Source: an uncultured Collinsella sp.
GTDB lineage: Bacteria > Actinomycetota > Coriobacteriia > Coriobacteriales > Coriobacteriaceae
NCBI GenBank assembly: GCA_934621295.1
Contig: CAKTVB010000005.1
Coordinates: 1-64,000 of the forward strand
Reading direction: 5' to 3'
DNA length: 64,000 nt
The translations under genes were made by a program, and so were the position numbers. The notes under the pieces were generated by a model. That model worked only from the letters and a program-made list of their open reading frames with translations. It was not told the origin of the DNA and ran no database searches. Each line of letters opens with the position of its first letter. Position 1 is the first letter of the stretch. This document shows, piece by piece, positions 43,789 to 52,397 of this stretch.

Positions 43789-44661
43789 TTACGCTTGTCG
43801 CGCCGATGTGTCCTCTATCAAAAAATCGATGAAGGTCTGCGCGAGCATCGAGATGCCGTCCTTAGGCAGCGACGCGATGCCGATGGTCCGGTAGCGCCGC
43901 GGGGACAGGGGGCGCGCTACAGGATACGACTTGCAACTCTTGAGGATGAGCTCGGGCATGATCGCAACTCCCAGCCCGCCTTCGACCATAGAGAGTACGG
44001 AAAAATCGTCGTTGAGGACATAACGAATGTTCGCGGGCTTATCGGTCTCGTCGAGCACCGCGTTGATATCGTTGTCCGAACCTTGTGCCGGGATGATGAG
44101 CTTTTCATTTAGTAAGTCGTCAAGGGTAAGCGATCGTTTGCGGGCAAGTGGGTGGCCCTTGGGCAAAAATGCCAGCATGGGATCGCGGTAGAGCGGGGAG
44201 AACTCGAGACCTTCGTGGGCGGGCGCCGCCAAGAAGCCGCAGTCGACCTTGCCGGCGATAAGCATCTTGGTGATCTGATCGTAGTCTCCCGCCTGCAGGT
44301 CAAACTCAACACCGGGGTAGCGTTTCGTAAAGGCTTGGATGATGCGTGGGAGCCACTGCATGGACACGCTGGTGAAGGTTCCCACGCGCAGCGTGCCCGC
44401 CACTACGCCGCCAATTTGGTTGATGGTTTGCGCCAGAGCGTGCTGATCGTTTACAAGTGCCTGGACCGACGGCAGCAGGCGTCGTCCGTTCTCTGTCAAG
44501 GTGACGCCGCGCGCGGTGCGCGCAAAGAGGGTGAAACCCGTTTCTTTTTCCAGAGTGGCGATGGCATGGCTGATGCCTGCCTGCGTGTAGTGCACAGTCT
44601 GCGCGCACTTTGTGATGTTGCCGCATTCGGCGACCTTTAAAAAGATTTCGTAGCGGTTCAC
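43789..44661 (-). CDS. LysR-family transcription regulator (divergent to EamA transporter)
   Basis: Helix-turn-helix VNRYEIFLKVAECGNITKCAQTVHYTQAGISHAIATLEKETGFTLFARTARGVTLTENGRRLL, then a substrate-binding-like effector domain (GTLRVGTFTSVSMQWLPRIIQAFTKRYPGVEFDL). The likely start is GTG at 44661, which places the helix where LysR proteins usually begin; an ATG at 44721 would add a basic 20-residue extension. It is divergent from the EamA transporter gene and is the likely regulator of it. AT-rich sequence between them contains several AAT-ATT half-sites. Confidence 0.88.
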   Translation of the reverse strand: MNRYEIFLKVAECGNITKCAQTVHYTQAGISHAIATLEKETGFTLFARTARGVTLTENGRRLLPSVQALVNDQHALAQTINQIGGVVAGTLRVGTFTSVSMQWLPRIIQAFTKRYPGVEFDLQAGDYDQITKMLIAGKVDCGFLAAPAHEGLEFSPLYRDPMLAFLPKGHPLARKRSLTLDDLLNEKLIIPAQGSDNDINAVLDETDKPANIRYVLNDDFSVLSMVEGGLGVAIMPELILKSCKSYPVARPLSPRRYRTIGIASLPKDGISMLAQTFIDFLIEDTSARQA

Positions 44662-44831
44662 GTGCGAATTCCCGTCTTGGATAGCGTTTTTGATGGGCTG
44701 CTTGCGTCGTCTTGGAGCCATAACAACTTGTAATGTCTCTAATAATAATCATTCGCTTCTCAAATGAAAATCAGGGGGTTATAACTGTTCCGTCGAACGG
44801 AGCAGACGGGGTACGGAAAGGGGACTGCTCG

Positions 44832-45782
44832 ATGGATACGAAGACCGCGCATTCGTTTGCATGGACTCAGGGTAAGGCTGATATTGCCCTGGGGCTGGTC
44901 GCCGTAGCTTGGGGAAGTTCCTATCTCCTTATGAAGATCGGCTTGGGCGGTATGGGTCCGTTCATGGTGATTGCGATGCGCTTTCTCATCGCGTTTGCCG
45001 TGGTGGGAGTCGTGTCGTTCCGCAAGATTGCCCATACCAATCGCGCCGTTCTCAAATGTGCAGCCGTGCTCGGCCTGCTCCTGTTCGGCCTTTTTGCGTT
45101 TCTCACCCATGGTCTCGAGACGACGTCTGCCTCAAACGGTGGTTTTTTGACCGCCATGGCCGTGGTGTTCGTTCCCATCATTAATGCGGTGCTTCAGCGT
45201 CGCGTGCCGCCGCGCCCCATCATTGCGGGTGCGCTCGTGACGCTTGTGGGCATTGGCCTGCTTTCGCTGCGCGGCGGACTTGAGCTTCATCCGGGCGATG
45301 TCCTTTGCCTGGCGAGTGCCCTTCTCTACGCTGTGTTTATTGTTGCCACCGATCGCTTGGCTCCCGGTTTTGACGGAATGGTGCTGGGCGCTTGGCAGCT
45401 TGGCTTTGCAGGCTTGTACGCTCTGGCGTTCTCCTTTGTGTTTGAAGCGCCAACGCTCCCGCAGACGTCGGCTCAATGGGGAGCTATTCTGGCTCTCGCA
45501 ATTGTGTGCAGCGCTTTTGGGTTTGTGCTGCAGCCTGTGGCGCAGCCGCACACCACGCCCGAGCATGCCGCCCTGCTGTTCTCAATCGAACCGGTCGCTT
45601 CCGCCGTGCTGGCCTTTTTCGTGCTGGGCGAGACGCTCCCGGCGCAAGGCTACCTTGGCGCTGCGCTCGTATTGGCGGGTGTTGTGGTGGCGTCGCTGCC
45701 TAGCCGTGAAGGCGATCGGGCTGTTGCTCGTCTGGATGAATCTGCCGAATCAATGCCGGACGGCCCTGTACCGGTAATGTGA
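44832..45782 (+). CDS. EamA/DMT-superfamily transporter
   Basis: Ten hydrophobic segments in two EamA repeats: ALGLVAVAWGSSYLLMKIGLGGMGPFMVIAMRFLIAF in the first and VLCLASALLYAVFIVATDRL in the second, ending FSIEPVASAVLAFFVLGETLPAQGYLGAALVLAGVVVA. Likely exports a metabolite or amino acid from the cytoplasm. AAAGGGGA precedes the ATG. The LysR gene on the other side of the intergenic region probably controls it. Confidence 0.9.
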   Translation: MDTKTAHSFAWTQGKADIALGLVAVAWGSSYLLMKIGLGGMGPFMVIAMRFLIAFAVVGVVSFRKIAHTNRAVLKCAAVLGLLLFGLFAFLTHGLETTSASNGGFLTAMAVVFVPIINAVLQRRVPPRPIIAGALVTLVGIGLLSLRGGLELHPGDVLCLASALLYAVFIVATDRLAPGFDGMVLGAWQLGFAGLYALAFSFVFEAPTLPQTSAQWGAILALAIVCSAFGFVLQPVAQPHTTPEHAALLFSIEPVASAVLAFFVLGETLPAQGYLGAALVLAGVVVASLPSREGDRAVARLDESAESMPDGPVPVM

Positions 45783-45981
45783 CGCATGGTTTAGGACATT
45801 GGTCCGGCGGTAATCTGGTGCCGGGCATGGGTGACGGACATCTTGCGCCCTGATTATTCCAGCGAGCAGCGCACTGTGCCTTATGTTTCTCTCTTTTGTG
45901 TCCATGCTTGGGGAAAGTGTTGTGCGTTAATGTACATAATGATACCGATGACGCTTTTCTTTACTCTGTTGGCGTTTTAAG

Positions 45982-46152
45982 AAATGCTACCAAAACAAAA
46001 CAATTCGAAATGCGTACCCTAAAATCAAAATGCTGAGTAGAGTGGCTTTTCGAGCTTCAAAATCCTGGGGTTTTGTTGATTCAAACGGCTGTCTACTTGA
46101 AGAATTCGATCTAGGGTACGCACTTCGAAGAGTTTTGAAAATCAACCCCCTG
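45982..46152. repeat. 171-bp inverted-repeat element, copy B
   Basis: The 528-base gap between convergent genes ending at 45782 and 46311 holds this element and a terminator; nothing else is recognised. It aligns along its full length with 14532-14702. Arms (45996-46021 and 46112-46137) pair over about 25 positions with few mismatches. The arms differ from copy A at GCG/CGC versus CGG/CCG but stay paired. The centre has GCTGAGTAGAGTGGC and GTCTACTTG, both shared with the element at 54796. Confidence 0.8.
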
Positions 46153-46233
46153 TACATGTGCGGTGAACGAGCGCCTGCGGGGCTTTCGCGGCGTGGTATT
46201 GCCCTTGAGCGACGCCTTGCGCACCACCTGCGC

Positions 46234-46265
46234 AAAAAAGAGGGCGCATCAGCCGATGCGCCCTC
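46234..46265 (-). terminator. Intrinsic terminator of the coiled-coil protein gene
   Basis: Perfect 11-bp stem GAGGGCGCATC/GATGCGCCCTC (46240-46250 with 46255-46265), loop of four, followed by TTTTTT on the minus strand. Confidence 0.9.
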
Positions 46266-46310
46266 TCCATTACCATGACAGTTCAAATACCGCTTAAGGT
46301 CGAACCCCTG

Positions 46311-48065
46311 TCACTTCACAAACGTGGTCCAGCAAAAGATGACAAGTGCGACAACCATGACGATTGCGGCCACGATGCCCACGAACTTAAGGCGCGAGGT
46401 GCGTGTCTGCTCGCGGACGTTTTTCTCGGTTGCGGCGAGCGATTCTACCTGTTGCAGCTGTTGGGCTTCATACTGCTTATCAGAATCGATACGTGCGGCA
46501 AGCTGCTCGGTGATCTCGGGGTGGGCATGGATGTCGTTCGCATCTGCGAGGATCTCGGCTGCATCGTCGGCATCGTCTTGAGCATCTTGCTGTGCCTTCT
46601 GCTGATTCTTGAGGGCCTTTTCCTGTTCGTTGATCTGCGCGCGCAGTTCTTTCTGACGGGATTCGGCATCCTTGCGAGCGGCATCTAGGGCGTCGCGTGC
46701 CTCGGCGGTAGCGTTGGAGACATCACGGAACGAAGAGCGGGCTTCGTCGATAGGCTTATTTGCCTCGGTTACGACGGCCTCGGCGTCGGCGATGGCTTGG
46801 TCGAGCTCAACGGTGAGGCGGGGGAGCTGGTCCTTTGCCTGGCGGAGCTGCTCTGCGGCATCGGAGATGTCGTTTTCGAGCTCGATGCCGCGCACGCTGT
46901 AGGCGGCAGAGTTCGCGGAAGGATTGCGCTGGATTTCGGCGAATTCCTCGCGCAGTGCGTCGAGGCGTGCCTGCGCGCTCTCTACGGCCTTCTTTGCTGC
47001 GGCAAGGTTGGTTTCGCGATCGGCCTTGGCAGACTCAAGTCCGCGCTGAGCATCGGTTACGCGTCGTACCAGGCGATTTGCCCCTTCACGTGCAGAGGCT
47101 TCCTTGGACTCGGCTGCTTCGAGTGCCGACTTCAGGCGTTTTTCCGTTGCCTTATCCGCGTCCTTCATGGCGGAGAGATTCTGCTTGAGCTCTTCGATTA
47201 CTTTGGCGATTGCCTGCTGTGCAGACACGGCTGCTCGGGCAGTTTCCAAGGAGTTGTTTTGGCGAGCGGTCTGCTCGGCAACAATCTGCGCGTAGTTGGC
47301 CTCGACCTCGCGACGATGTGCAAGCTCGTCTTCGTTTTCCTCGATGACCTGAGAAAGCTCGTCAAGATGATCGCGCGCCTCGCTGTGCGCGCGCCTGGCT
47401 GCGCTTACTTCGCGTACGGCGCCCATGCCCTGGGAGAGCATGGAGCCCACGCTTGCGGCTGCATCTGCGATGGCGGCGCCGGCTTTGGCGACCGCTTGTG
47501 CAGCGCCATCTTCCGGCTTGGAGTCGTGGTGTTCGATACGGGTTTCGGCTTCGGGAGCAATGGAAGCACGGCCTTCGCTTGCCGTCGAGATGCCGCCGTC
47601 AATAACCTCAAATCCCGAGGGCAGAGGGTCGGGATCGTCTCCAACCTGCTCATATTGGTCGCGCGTGAGGAAGCGCGGGATGTTTTCGGTATCGGACACG
47701 GTGGCGGCGACATCATCAAGCACGGGCACGCCGTCGATGGCGAGGGGAGTGCTGTCTTGCTGGCTGTCTTCTTCGTCGGGCGCAATCTGCTCGTCGGTGT
47801 CGGCGTCTTCGTCCGTCGACTCGCTCTCGTCATCGGCACGCTTTCCGTCCGTCGGCTCGCTTGCGCTGTCGGCGCGCTCATCGTCGTCGCGGCCGTCGTT
47901 GGCCTCCGCGGCGTCGCCCTCGGGGACGGCATCCTCTGGGCAAGTCGCATCGCCTGCTGTGGCCTCGATGTCCTCGACTTGGTCCAGGTTTTCCTGTTCG
48001 GTATCCGTATTCTCTATCTCGTCTACATCTACCTGCGAATTCGGCGTCTTGATGTCTTCGCTCAT
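46311..48065 (-). CDS. Acidic coiled-coil protein with C-terminal membrane anchor
   Basis: A 584-residue protein in three parts. Residues 1-190 are very acidic and low complexity (many Asp, Glu, Ser). Residues of about 215-545 are a long Ala/Glu/Arg/Gln-rich helix, almost certainly coiled coil. A single C-terminal membrane helix follows (FVGIVAAIVMVVALVIFCWTTF) ending in VK, so it is tail-anchored. No enzyme motif is seen. The shape suggests a structural or scaffolding role at the membrane. AGGAG precedes the ATG at 48065. Its own terminator lies downstream. It is divergent from the dehydrogenase gene. Confidence 0.85.
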   Translation of the reverse strand: MSEDIKTPNSQVDVDEIENTDTEQENLDQVEDIEATAGDATCPEDAVPEGDAAEANDGRDDDERADSASEPTDGKRADDESESTDEDADTDEQIAPDEEDSQQDSTPLAIDGVPVLDDVAATVSDTENIPRFLTRDQYEQVGDDPDPLPSGFEVIDGGISTASEGRASIAPEAETRIEHHDSKPEDGAAQAVAKAGAAIADAAASVGSMLSQGMGAVREVSAARRAHSEARDHLDELSQVIEENEDELAHRREVEANYAQIVAEQTARQNNSLETARAAVSAQQAIAKVIEELKQNLSAMKDADKATEKRLKSALEAAESKEASAREGANRLVRRVTDAQRGLESAKADRETNLAAAKKAVESAQARLDALREEFAEIQRNPSANSAAYSVRGIELENDISDAAEQLRQAKDQLPRLTVELDQAIADAEAVVTEANKPIDEARSSFRDVSNATAEARDALDAARKDAESRQKELRAQINEQEKALKNQQKAQQDAQDDADDAAEILADANDIHAHPEITEQLAARIDSDKQYEAQQLQQVESLAATEKNVREQTRTSRLKFVGIVAAIVMVVALVIFCWTTFVK

Positions 48066-48283
48066 GGCGCTCCTATCTGTGTGCGCGGACATGGCGCACC
48101 TTACAAACGTTTTGTTCAATCTTATACCCGTGTGTGAACACCGGATGTCGGAGACGTGTCGCCATTCGCCCTATTCGGCGGCTTTTTCGGCACGCGTCGC
48201 GCAAACGCTCAGCTACATTGATGGTTTGAACCGCGGGCCCTTGCCCGTGGAGATTTGAAGCTTCGATGCGATAGGAGTATCAC

Positions 48284-49084
48284 ATGGGACTGTTTGACGG
48301 AAAGACCGTGATCGTAACCGGCGGCGGTAAGGCAACGCTCAAGGACGGCAGCGCTGGATCCATCGGCTATGGCATCGACATCGCATTTGCCAAGGAGGGT
48401 GCGAACCTCGTTATCACCGGCCGCAACGTGGCCAAGCTCGAGGCCGCCAAGGAGAGCCTCGAGGCGGAGTTCGGCATCAAGGTGCTGCCTGTGCAGGCAG
48501 ACGTTTCGGCCGGTCAGGATAACGAAGCCGTGGTCCAAAACGTCATTGACAAGGCTATCGAGGAGTTCGGTCGCATCGACGCCGTGGTCAACAACGCGCA
48601 GGCTTCTGCCTCGGGCGTGACCATCGCCGATCACACGATGGACCAGTTTAACCTTGCCATTTACTCCGGTCTCTACGCGACCTACCTGTATATGCAGAAG
48701 GCTTATCCGCACCTCAAGGAGACCAAGGGCTCTGTAGTGAACTTCGCCTCGGGTGCCGGTCTTTTTGGCAACTTTGGTCAGTGCAGCTATGCGGCTGCAA
48801 AGGAGGGCATCCGCGGCCTTTCGCGCGTGGCTGCGAACGAGTGGGGCCCCGATGGCATCAACGTCAACGTTGTGTGCCCGCTTGCCTGGACGGCCCAGCT
48901 CGAGAACTTCGAGGCTGCGTACCCCGAGGCATTCAAGGCTAACGTTCACATGCCGCCGGCTGGCCACTACGGCGACGTTGAGAAGGAGATTGGCCGCGTG
49001 GTCGTGCAGCTGTGCGGTCCTGACTTTAAGTATATGAACGGCGAGACCGTCACCCTCGAGGGCGGCATGGGCCAGCGTCCGTAG
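48284..49084 (+). CDS. Short-chain dehydrogenase, close to 12-alpha-hydroxysteroid dehydrogenase
   Basis: SDR fold with catalytic S156, Y169 and K173 (ASGAGLFGN; YAAAKEG). NNAQASASG replaces the usual NNAG. GGxxxGYG is spread out: TGGGK at 12-16 and GSIGYG at 25-30, with about eight inserted residues between. From memory, NNAQASASG, IYSGLYAT, NFASGAGLFGN, NVVCPLAWTAQLENF and the end LEGGMGQRP closely match the clostridial NADP-dependent 12-alpha-HSDH, which oxidises the 12-hydroxyl of cholic-acid-type bile acids. I therefore infer a bile acid 12-alpha-HSDH; activity is not proven. GGAG lies eight bases before the ATG. Confidence 0.85.
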   Translation: MGLFDGKTVIVTGGGKATLKDGSAGSIGYGIDIAFAKEGANLVITGRNVAKLEAAKESLEAEFGIKVLPVQADVSAGQDNEAVVQNVIDKAIEEFGRIDAVVNNAQASASGVTIADHTMDQFNLAIYSGLYATYLYMQKAYPHLKETKGSVVNFASGAGLFGNFGQCSYAAAKEGIRGLSRVAANEWGPDGINVNVVCPLAWTAQLENFEAAYPEAFKANVHMPPAGHYGDVEKEIGRVVVQLCGPDFKYMNGETVTLEGGMGQRP

Positions 49085-49338
49085 GTTGCGGCTTTATTGC
49101 ATTGCTCGACTGTCGAATGGACCCTGCGTTTGCGCGGGGTCCATTTTCGTGCGGAAACGACGTGCGATTCCGCGCGGGGGCGTCGGCGACTCGGTTTCAA
49201 GCGCCATACTCCTCGCGCGTAAAACATGTGCCCTTCGGGCTGCTTTTTGCTGGCGGGTGCAGCGCGCGCCGCCTCGCCGTAGAATGGTGCGTGCTGCTTC
49301 ACCGCGCGCACTGCATCTTTTCGTCGAAAGGCTTTAAT

Positions 49339-50229
49339 ATGTCTCGCTCCATCTCCCGTCGCAATTTTGTTGAACTGCTTGCCGGGAGCACCGTCATCGC
49401 GCTTGCTGGCTGCTCTGCTCAAAACGGCGGCACCGGCTCGGCCGCATCCGGCTCCACTGCGACGGCCGCCGATGGCATCAAGGGCGCCAAGCTCACCTTT
49501 GTGGGCGACGACGCCTTTGCCCCGTATCGCTATATCGATACCGATGCAGATGGCAAGCACAAGGTTATGGGTCTCGACATCGCCATCGCCGACGAGATGG
49601 CTTCGCGCCTGGGCTTCACCTATTCCTTCGAGCCGCAGGACTTCACTGCCACGCTCGCGTCCATCCAGGGCAATGACACCGCCTTCACCATGGCGATGAG
49701 CGCCAACGCGGAGCGCGAGGAGACCTACGACTTCACGCGTGGCTACTATCAGCCGCTCGTGGGCGTGCTCACTATGGGCGGGGACCCCATCAAGAGCGTT
49801 GAGGACCTTGCGGGCAAGTCCATCGCTTGCACCACCGGCACCGTGCAGAATAAGTTCATCACCAAGGTCATGCCAGACGCCGACGTCCATACCTACGACG
49901 GCGGTGACCAGTGCTTGCAAGAGGTGCTCGCCGGCCGCATCGATGCTTACCTGTGCGACGGCGCCGAGGGCCAATCTATGCGCGACGCCAACGAGGGCCT
50001 GGTGCTCGGTCTGCTCGATCGCTCCGAGACCCGTGACCATGTGGGTGTCTATCGTCTGATGGCCAATAAGGGTGCGAGCTTCGTGACCGAGCTCGACCAG
50101 TGCATCGGCGAGATGCTCGAGGACGGCACGATCGACAAGTACATCGAGCAGTACGTGGGCGCCGATTTCATGTGGAATGGCGACTTCTCTGCGTCGGGTA
50201 CCTCGACCGTCGAGTCCCAGGGCAAATAG
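49339..50229 (+). CDS. Amino-acid-type ABC transporter substrate-binding lipoprotein
   Basis: The N-terminus MSRSISRRNFVELLAGSTV has a twin-arginine-like SRRNF and a lipobox (ALAGC), so it is probably a lipoprotein, perhaps Tat-exported. The mature part is a solute-binding protein of family 3: LTFVGDDAFAPYRYIDTDADGK, GLDIAIADEMASRLGF, then DFTRGYYQPLVGVLT and DLAGKSIACTTGTVQ. The ligand is probably a polar amino acid. GAAAGG lies a few bases before the ATG. The permease gene follows 30 bases later; no ATPase gene is adjacent. Confidence 0.9.
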   Translation: MSRSISRRNFVELLAGSTVIALAGCSAQNGGTGSAASGSTATAADGIKGAKLTFVGDDAFAPYRYIDTDADGKHKVMGLDIAIADEMASRLGFTYSFEPQDFTATLASIQGNDTAFTMAMSANAEREETYDFTRGYYQPLVGVLTMGGDPIKSVEDLAGKSIACTTGTVQNKFITKVMPDADVHTYDGGDQCLQEVLAGRIDAYLCDGAEGQSMRDANEGLVLGLLDRSETRDHVGVYRLMANKGASFVTELDQCIGEMLEDGTIDKYIEQYVGADFMWNGDFSASGTSTVESQGK

Positions 50230-50259
50230 CCGCCCTACCCCCCGATCAGGCCTGCGTGC

Positions 50260-50913
50260 ATGACGATGAAGTTCTATCTTCTGCAACCCTACGTATCGAT
50301 GTTTATTGACGGCCTGGCCGTGACCAGTGAGGTTACGGCCGCGGCCCTCGTCCTGGCGCTCGCGCTGGGCTTTGTCATCGCCGTGCTCAAGGTGGTTCCT
50401 TGCCGCCCATTGCGCGCGGTGCTCGACTTCTACACGTCGATTTTTCGCGGCGTGCCCCTTATCGTCCTGCTCTTTATGGCTTACTTTGCAACGCCCCAAC
50501 TCACGGGCTATAAGATTTCGATGTTCGCCGCCGGCGTCATCACGCTGGGGCTCAACGGCTCGGCGACGGTTTCGGAGACCGTACGCGGCGGCATCGAGGG
50601 CGTCGACCGTGGCCAGTATGATGCGGCGCGCGCTATCGGCTTGCCGCATGGCATCATGATGCGCTTGATTATTATCCCTCAGGCGTTGCGCTCGGTGATT
50701 CCCGCCCTTGTGAACGAGGTCATCACCGTGCTCAAGAGCTCGTCGCTTGTCGCCACGATCGGCCTTATGGACATGATGCGCGCGGCCCAAAGTGTGCAGG
50801 CGCTGACGTACCGCGCGTTCGAGCCGTTCCTGGCGGTGGCCGTCGTGTACTATCTCATCGTTATGGGGCTCACTGCGGCGGGTCACACCATCGAGCGGCG
50901 CTTTCGCCTCTAG
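50260..50913 (+). CDS. Amino-acid ABC transporter permease (HisM/GlnP type)
   Basis: 217 residues with about five membrane helices. It begins YVSMFIDGLAVTSEVTAAALVLALALG and contains the permease signature GGIEGVDRGQYDAARAIGLPHGIMMRLIIIPQALRSVIPALVNEVITVLKSSSLV, including the EAA-type loop that contacts the ATPase. Works with the binding protein just upstream. No ATP-binding subunit is encoded beside it, so it must borrow one from elsewhere. ATG at 50260 or two codons later. Confidence 0.92.
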   Translation: MTMKFYLLQPYVSMFIDGLAVTSEVTAAALVLALALGFVIAVLKVVPCRPLRAVLDFYTSIFRGVPLIVLLFMAYFATPQLTGYKISMFAAGVITLGLNGSATVSETVRGGIEGVDRGQYDAARAIGLPHGIMMRLIIIPQALRSVIPALVNEVITVLKSSSLVATIGLMDMMRAAQSVQALTYRAFEPFLAVAVVYYLIVMGLTAAGHTIERRFRL

Positions 50914-51095
50914 CGGCGAGGGCTCTGCCGCGTGCGCGGCGCCTCGGCCTTCTGTCGCTACCTGAGCAGCTCCACAGTCGCCCCTTGCCGTGCGCGGGGC
51001 CGCTCGTGCGCACACCCTGTGACAACGCCGGAACCACACTGCGTGCGTGGTAGAATGCATGACGAATTCAGGGATCAGCTCGAGATGGGAGCATC

Positions 51096-52256
51096 ATGGA
51101 GATTACCGAGGATATCCGCTACATTGGCGTCAACGACCACGACGTCGATCTGTTCGAGGGCCAGTACGACGTGAGCGAAAACGGCATGTCGTACAACAGC
51201 TATGTGATTCTTTCCGACAAGGTGGCTGTCACCGATACGGTCGACGCTCATTTTGTTGACGAGTGGCTGGGCAACCTCGAGGCTGCGCTCGACGGCCGCA
51301 CGCCCGACTACCTGATTGTGCACCATATGGAGCCCGATCACTCTGCAGGTATCGCCGCTTTCATGGAGCGCTATCCCGAGGCCCAGGTTGTTTCCTCGGC
51401 CATGGCTTTCAAGATGATGAAAAACTACTTTGGCACCGATTTTGCAGGCCGCAGCGTTGTTGTCAAAGAGGGTAGCGAGCTCGACCTGGGCACGCACAAG
51501 CTCGCCTTCGTCGCGGCGCCCAACGTGCACTGGCCGGAGGTCATGTTCTCCTATGACGCGCACGACAAGGTGCTGTTTTCGGCCGATGGCTTTGGCAAGT
51601 TCGGTGCCAACGACATCGATGATCCCGAGGGCTGGGCATGCGAGGCGCGCCGTTACTACTTTGGCATCGTGGGCAAGTTTGGCAAGAACGTGCAGGCGGT
51701 GCTCAAGAAGGCTGCCGGCCTCGACATCCAGGTCATCTGTCCGCTCCACGGCCCTGTGCTCAAGGAGAACCTGGGTTACTACCTGGAGACCTACAACACC
51801 TGGTCTTCTTATCAGCCCGAGGACCGCGGCGTGACCATTGCTTACGCGAGCGTCTACGGCCACATGAAGCAGGCTGCCGAGGAGCTTGCCGCAGCGCTTG
51901 AGGAACGTGGCCAGAAGGTTTCGCTGTTCGACCTCGCCCGCGACGACATGGCCGAGGCGGTGGAGGACGCCTTCCGCTACGATCGCCTAGTCCTGTGCTC
52001 CATCACCTATGCGACGGGCATCTTCCCGTTCATGAGCACCTTCATCCACACGCTGGCCGAGCACAACTATCAGAACCGCACGATCGCACTGGTCGAGGGC
52101 GGTTCCTGGATGCCCATGGCCGCCAAGGTCATGAAAAAGCAGCTTGCCGAGCTCTCCGACATCACCTTCACCGAGGCGGGCGTCACCGTCCTGGGTGCGC
52201 TCAACGACGATTCACGCGCGCAGATCGCAGCGCTTGCCGACGAGCTTTCGGCATAG
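51096..52256 (+). CDS. Flavodiiron protein (FprA family)
   Basis: Reduces oxygen or nitric oxide in anaerobes. The N-terminal metallo-beta-lactamase-like domain carries the di-iron ligands H77-x-E79-x-D81-H82 (HHMEPDHS), a histidine in NVHWPEV, an aspartate in LFSADGFGKFG and a histidine in CPLHGP. The C-terminal flavodoxin domain (about residues 250-386) starts VTIAYASVYGHMKQAAEEL. No rubredoxin domain is fused. GGGAG lies before the ATG and TAGAAT (51051-51056) may be its -10. Confidence 0.95.
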   Translation: MEITEDIRYIGVNDHDVDLFEGQYDVSENGMSYNSYVILSDKVAVTDTVDAHFVDEWLGNLEAALDGRTPDYLIVHHMEPDHSAGIAAFMERYPEAQVVSSAMAFKMMKNYFGTDFAGRSVVVKEGSELDLGTHKLAFVAAPNVHWPEVMFSYDAHDKVLFSADGFGKFGANDIDDPEGWACEARRYYFGIVGKFGKNVQAVLKKAAGLDIQVICPLHGPVLKENLGYYLETYNTWSSYQPEDRGVTIAYASVYGHMKQAAEELAAALEERGQKVSLFDLARDDMAEAVEDAFRYDRLVLCSITYATGIFPFMSTFIHTLAEHNYQNRTIALVEGGSWMPMAAKVMKKQLAELSDITFTEAGVTVLGALNDDSRAQIAALADELSA

Positions 52257-52316
52257 GGCTGTCTTTAGGGCTGGCGCGGTGACGCTTGCCGTCCTTCACG
52301 CAGAAACGCTATGTAG

Positions 52317-52347
52317 ACGGCGCGGGTTTTGCTCCCGCGCCGTTTTT
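52317..52347 (+). terminator. Intrinsic terminator after the flavodiiron gene
   Basis: Stem ACGGCGCGGG/CCCGCGCCGT (52317-52326 with 52334-52343), loop TTTTGCT, followed by TTTTTG. Confidence 0.88.
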
Positions 52348-52397
52348 GTGTGCGAAACTACTGCACGTACATGCATATCAACAAGGAGCTCCAATAC

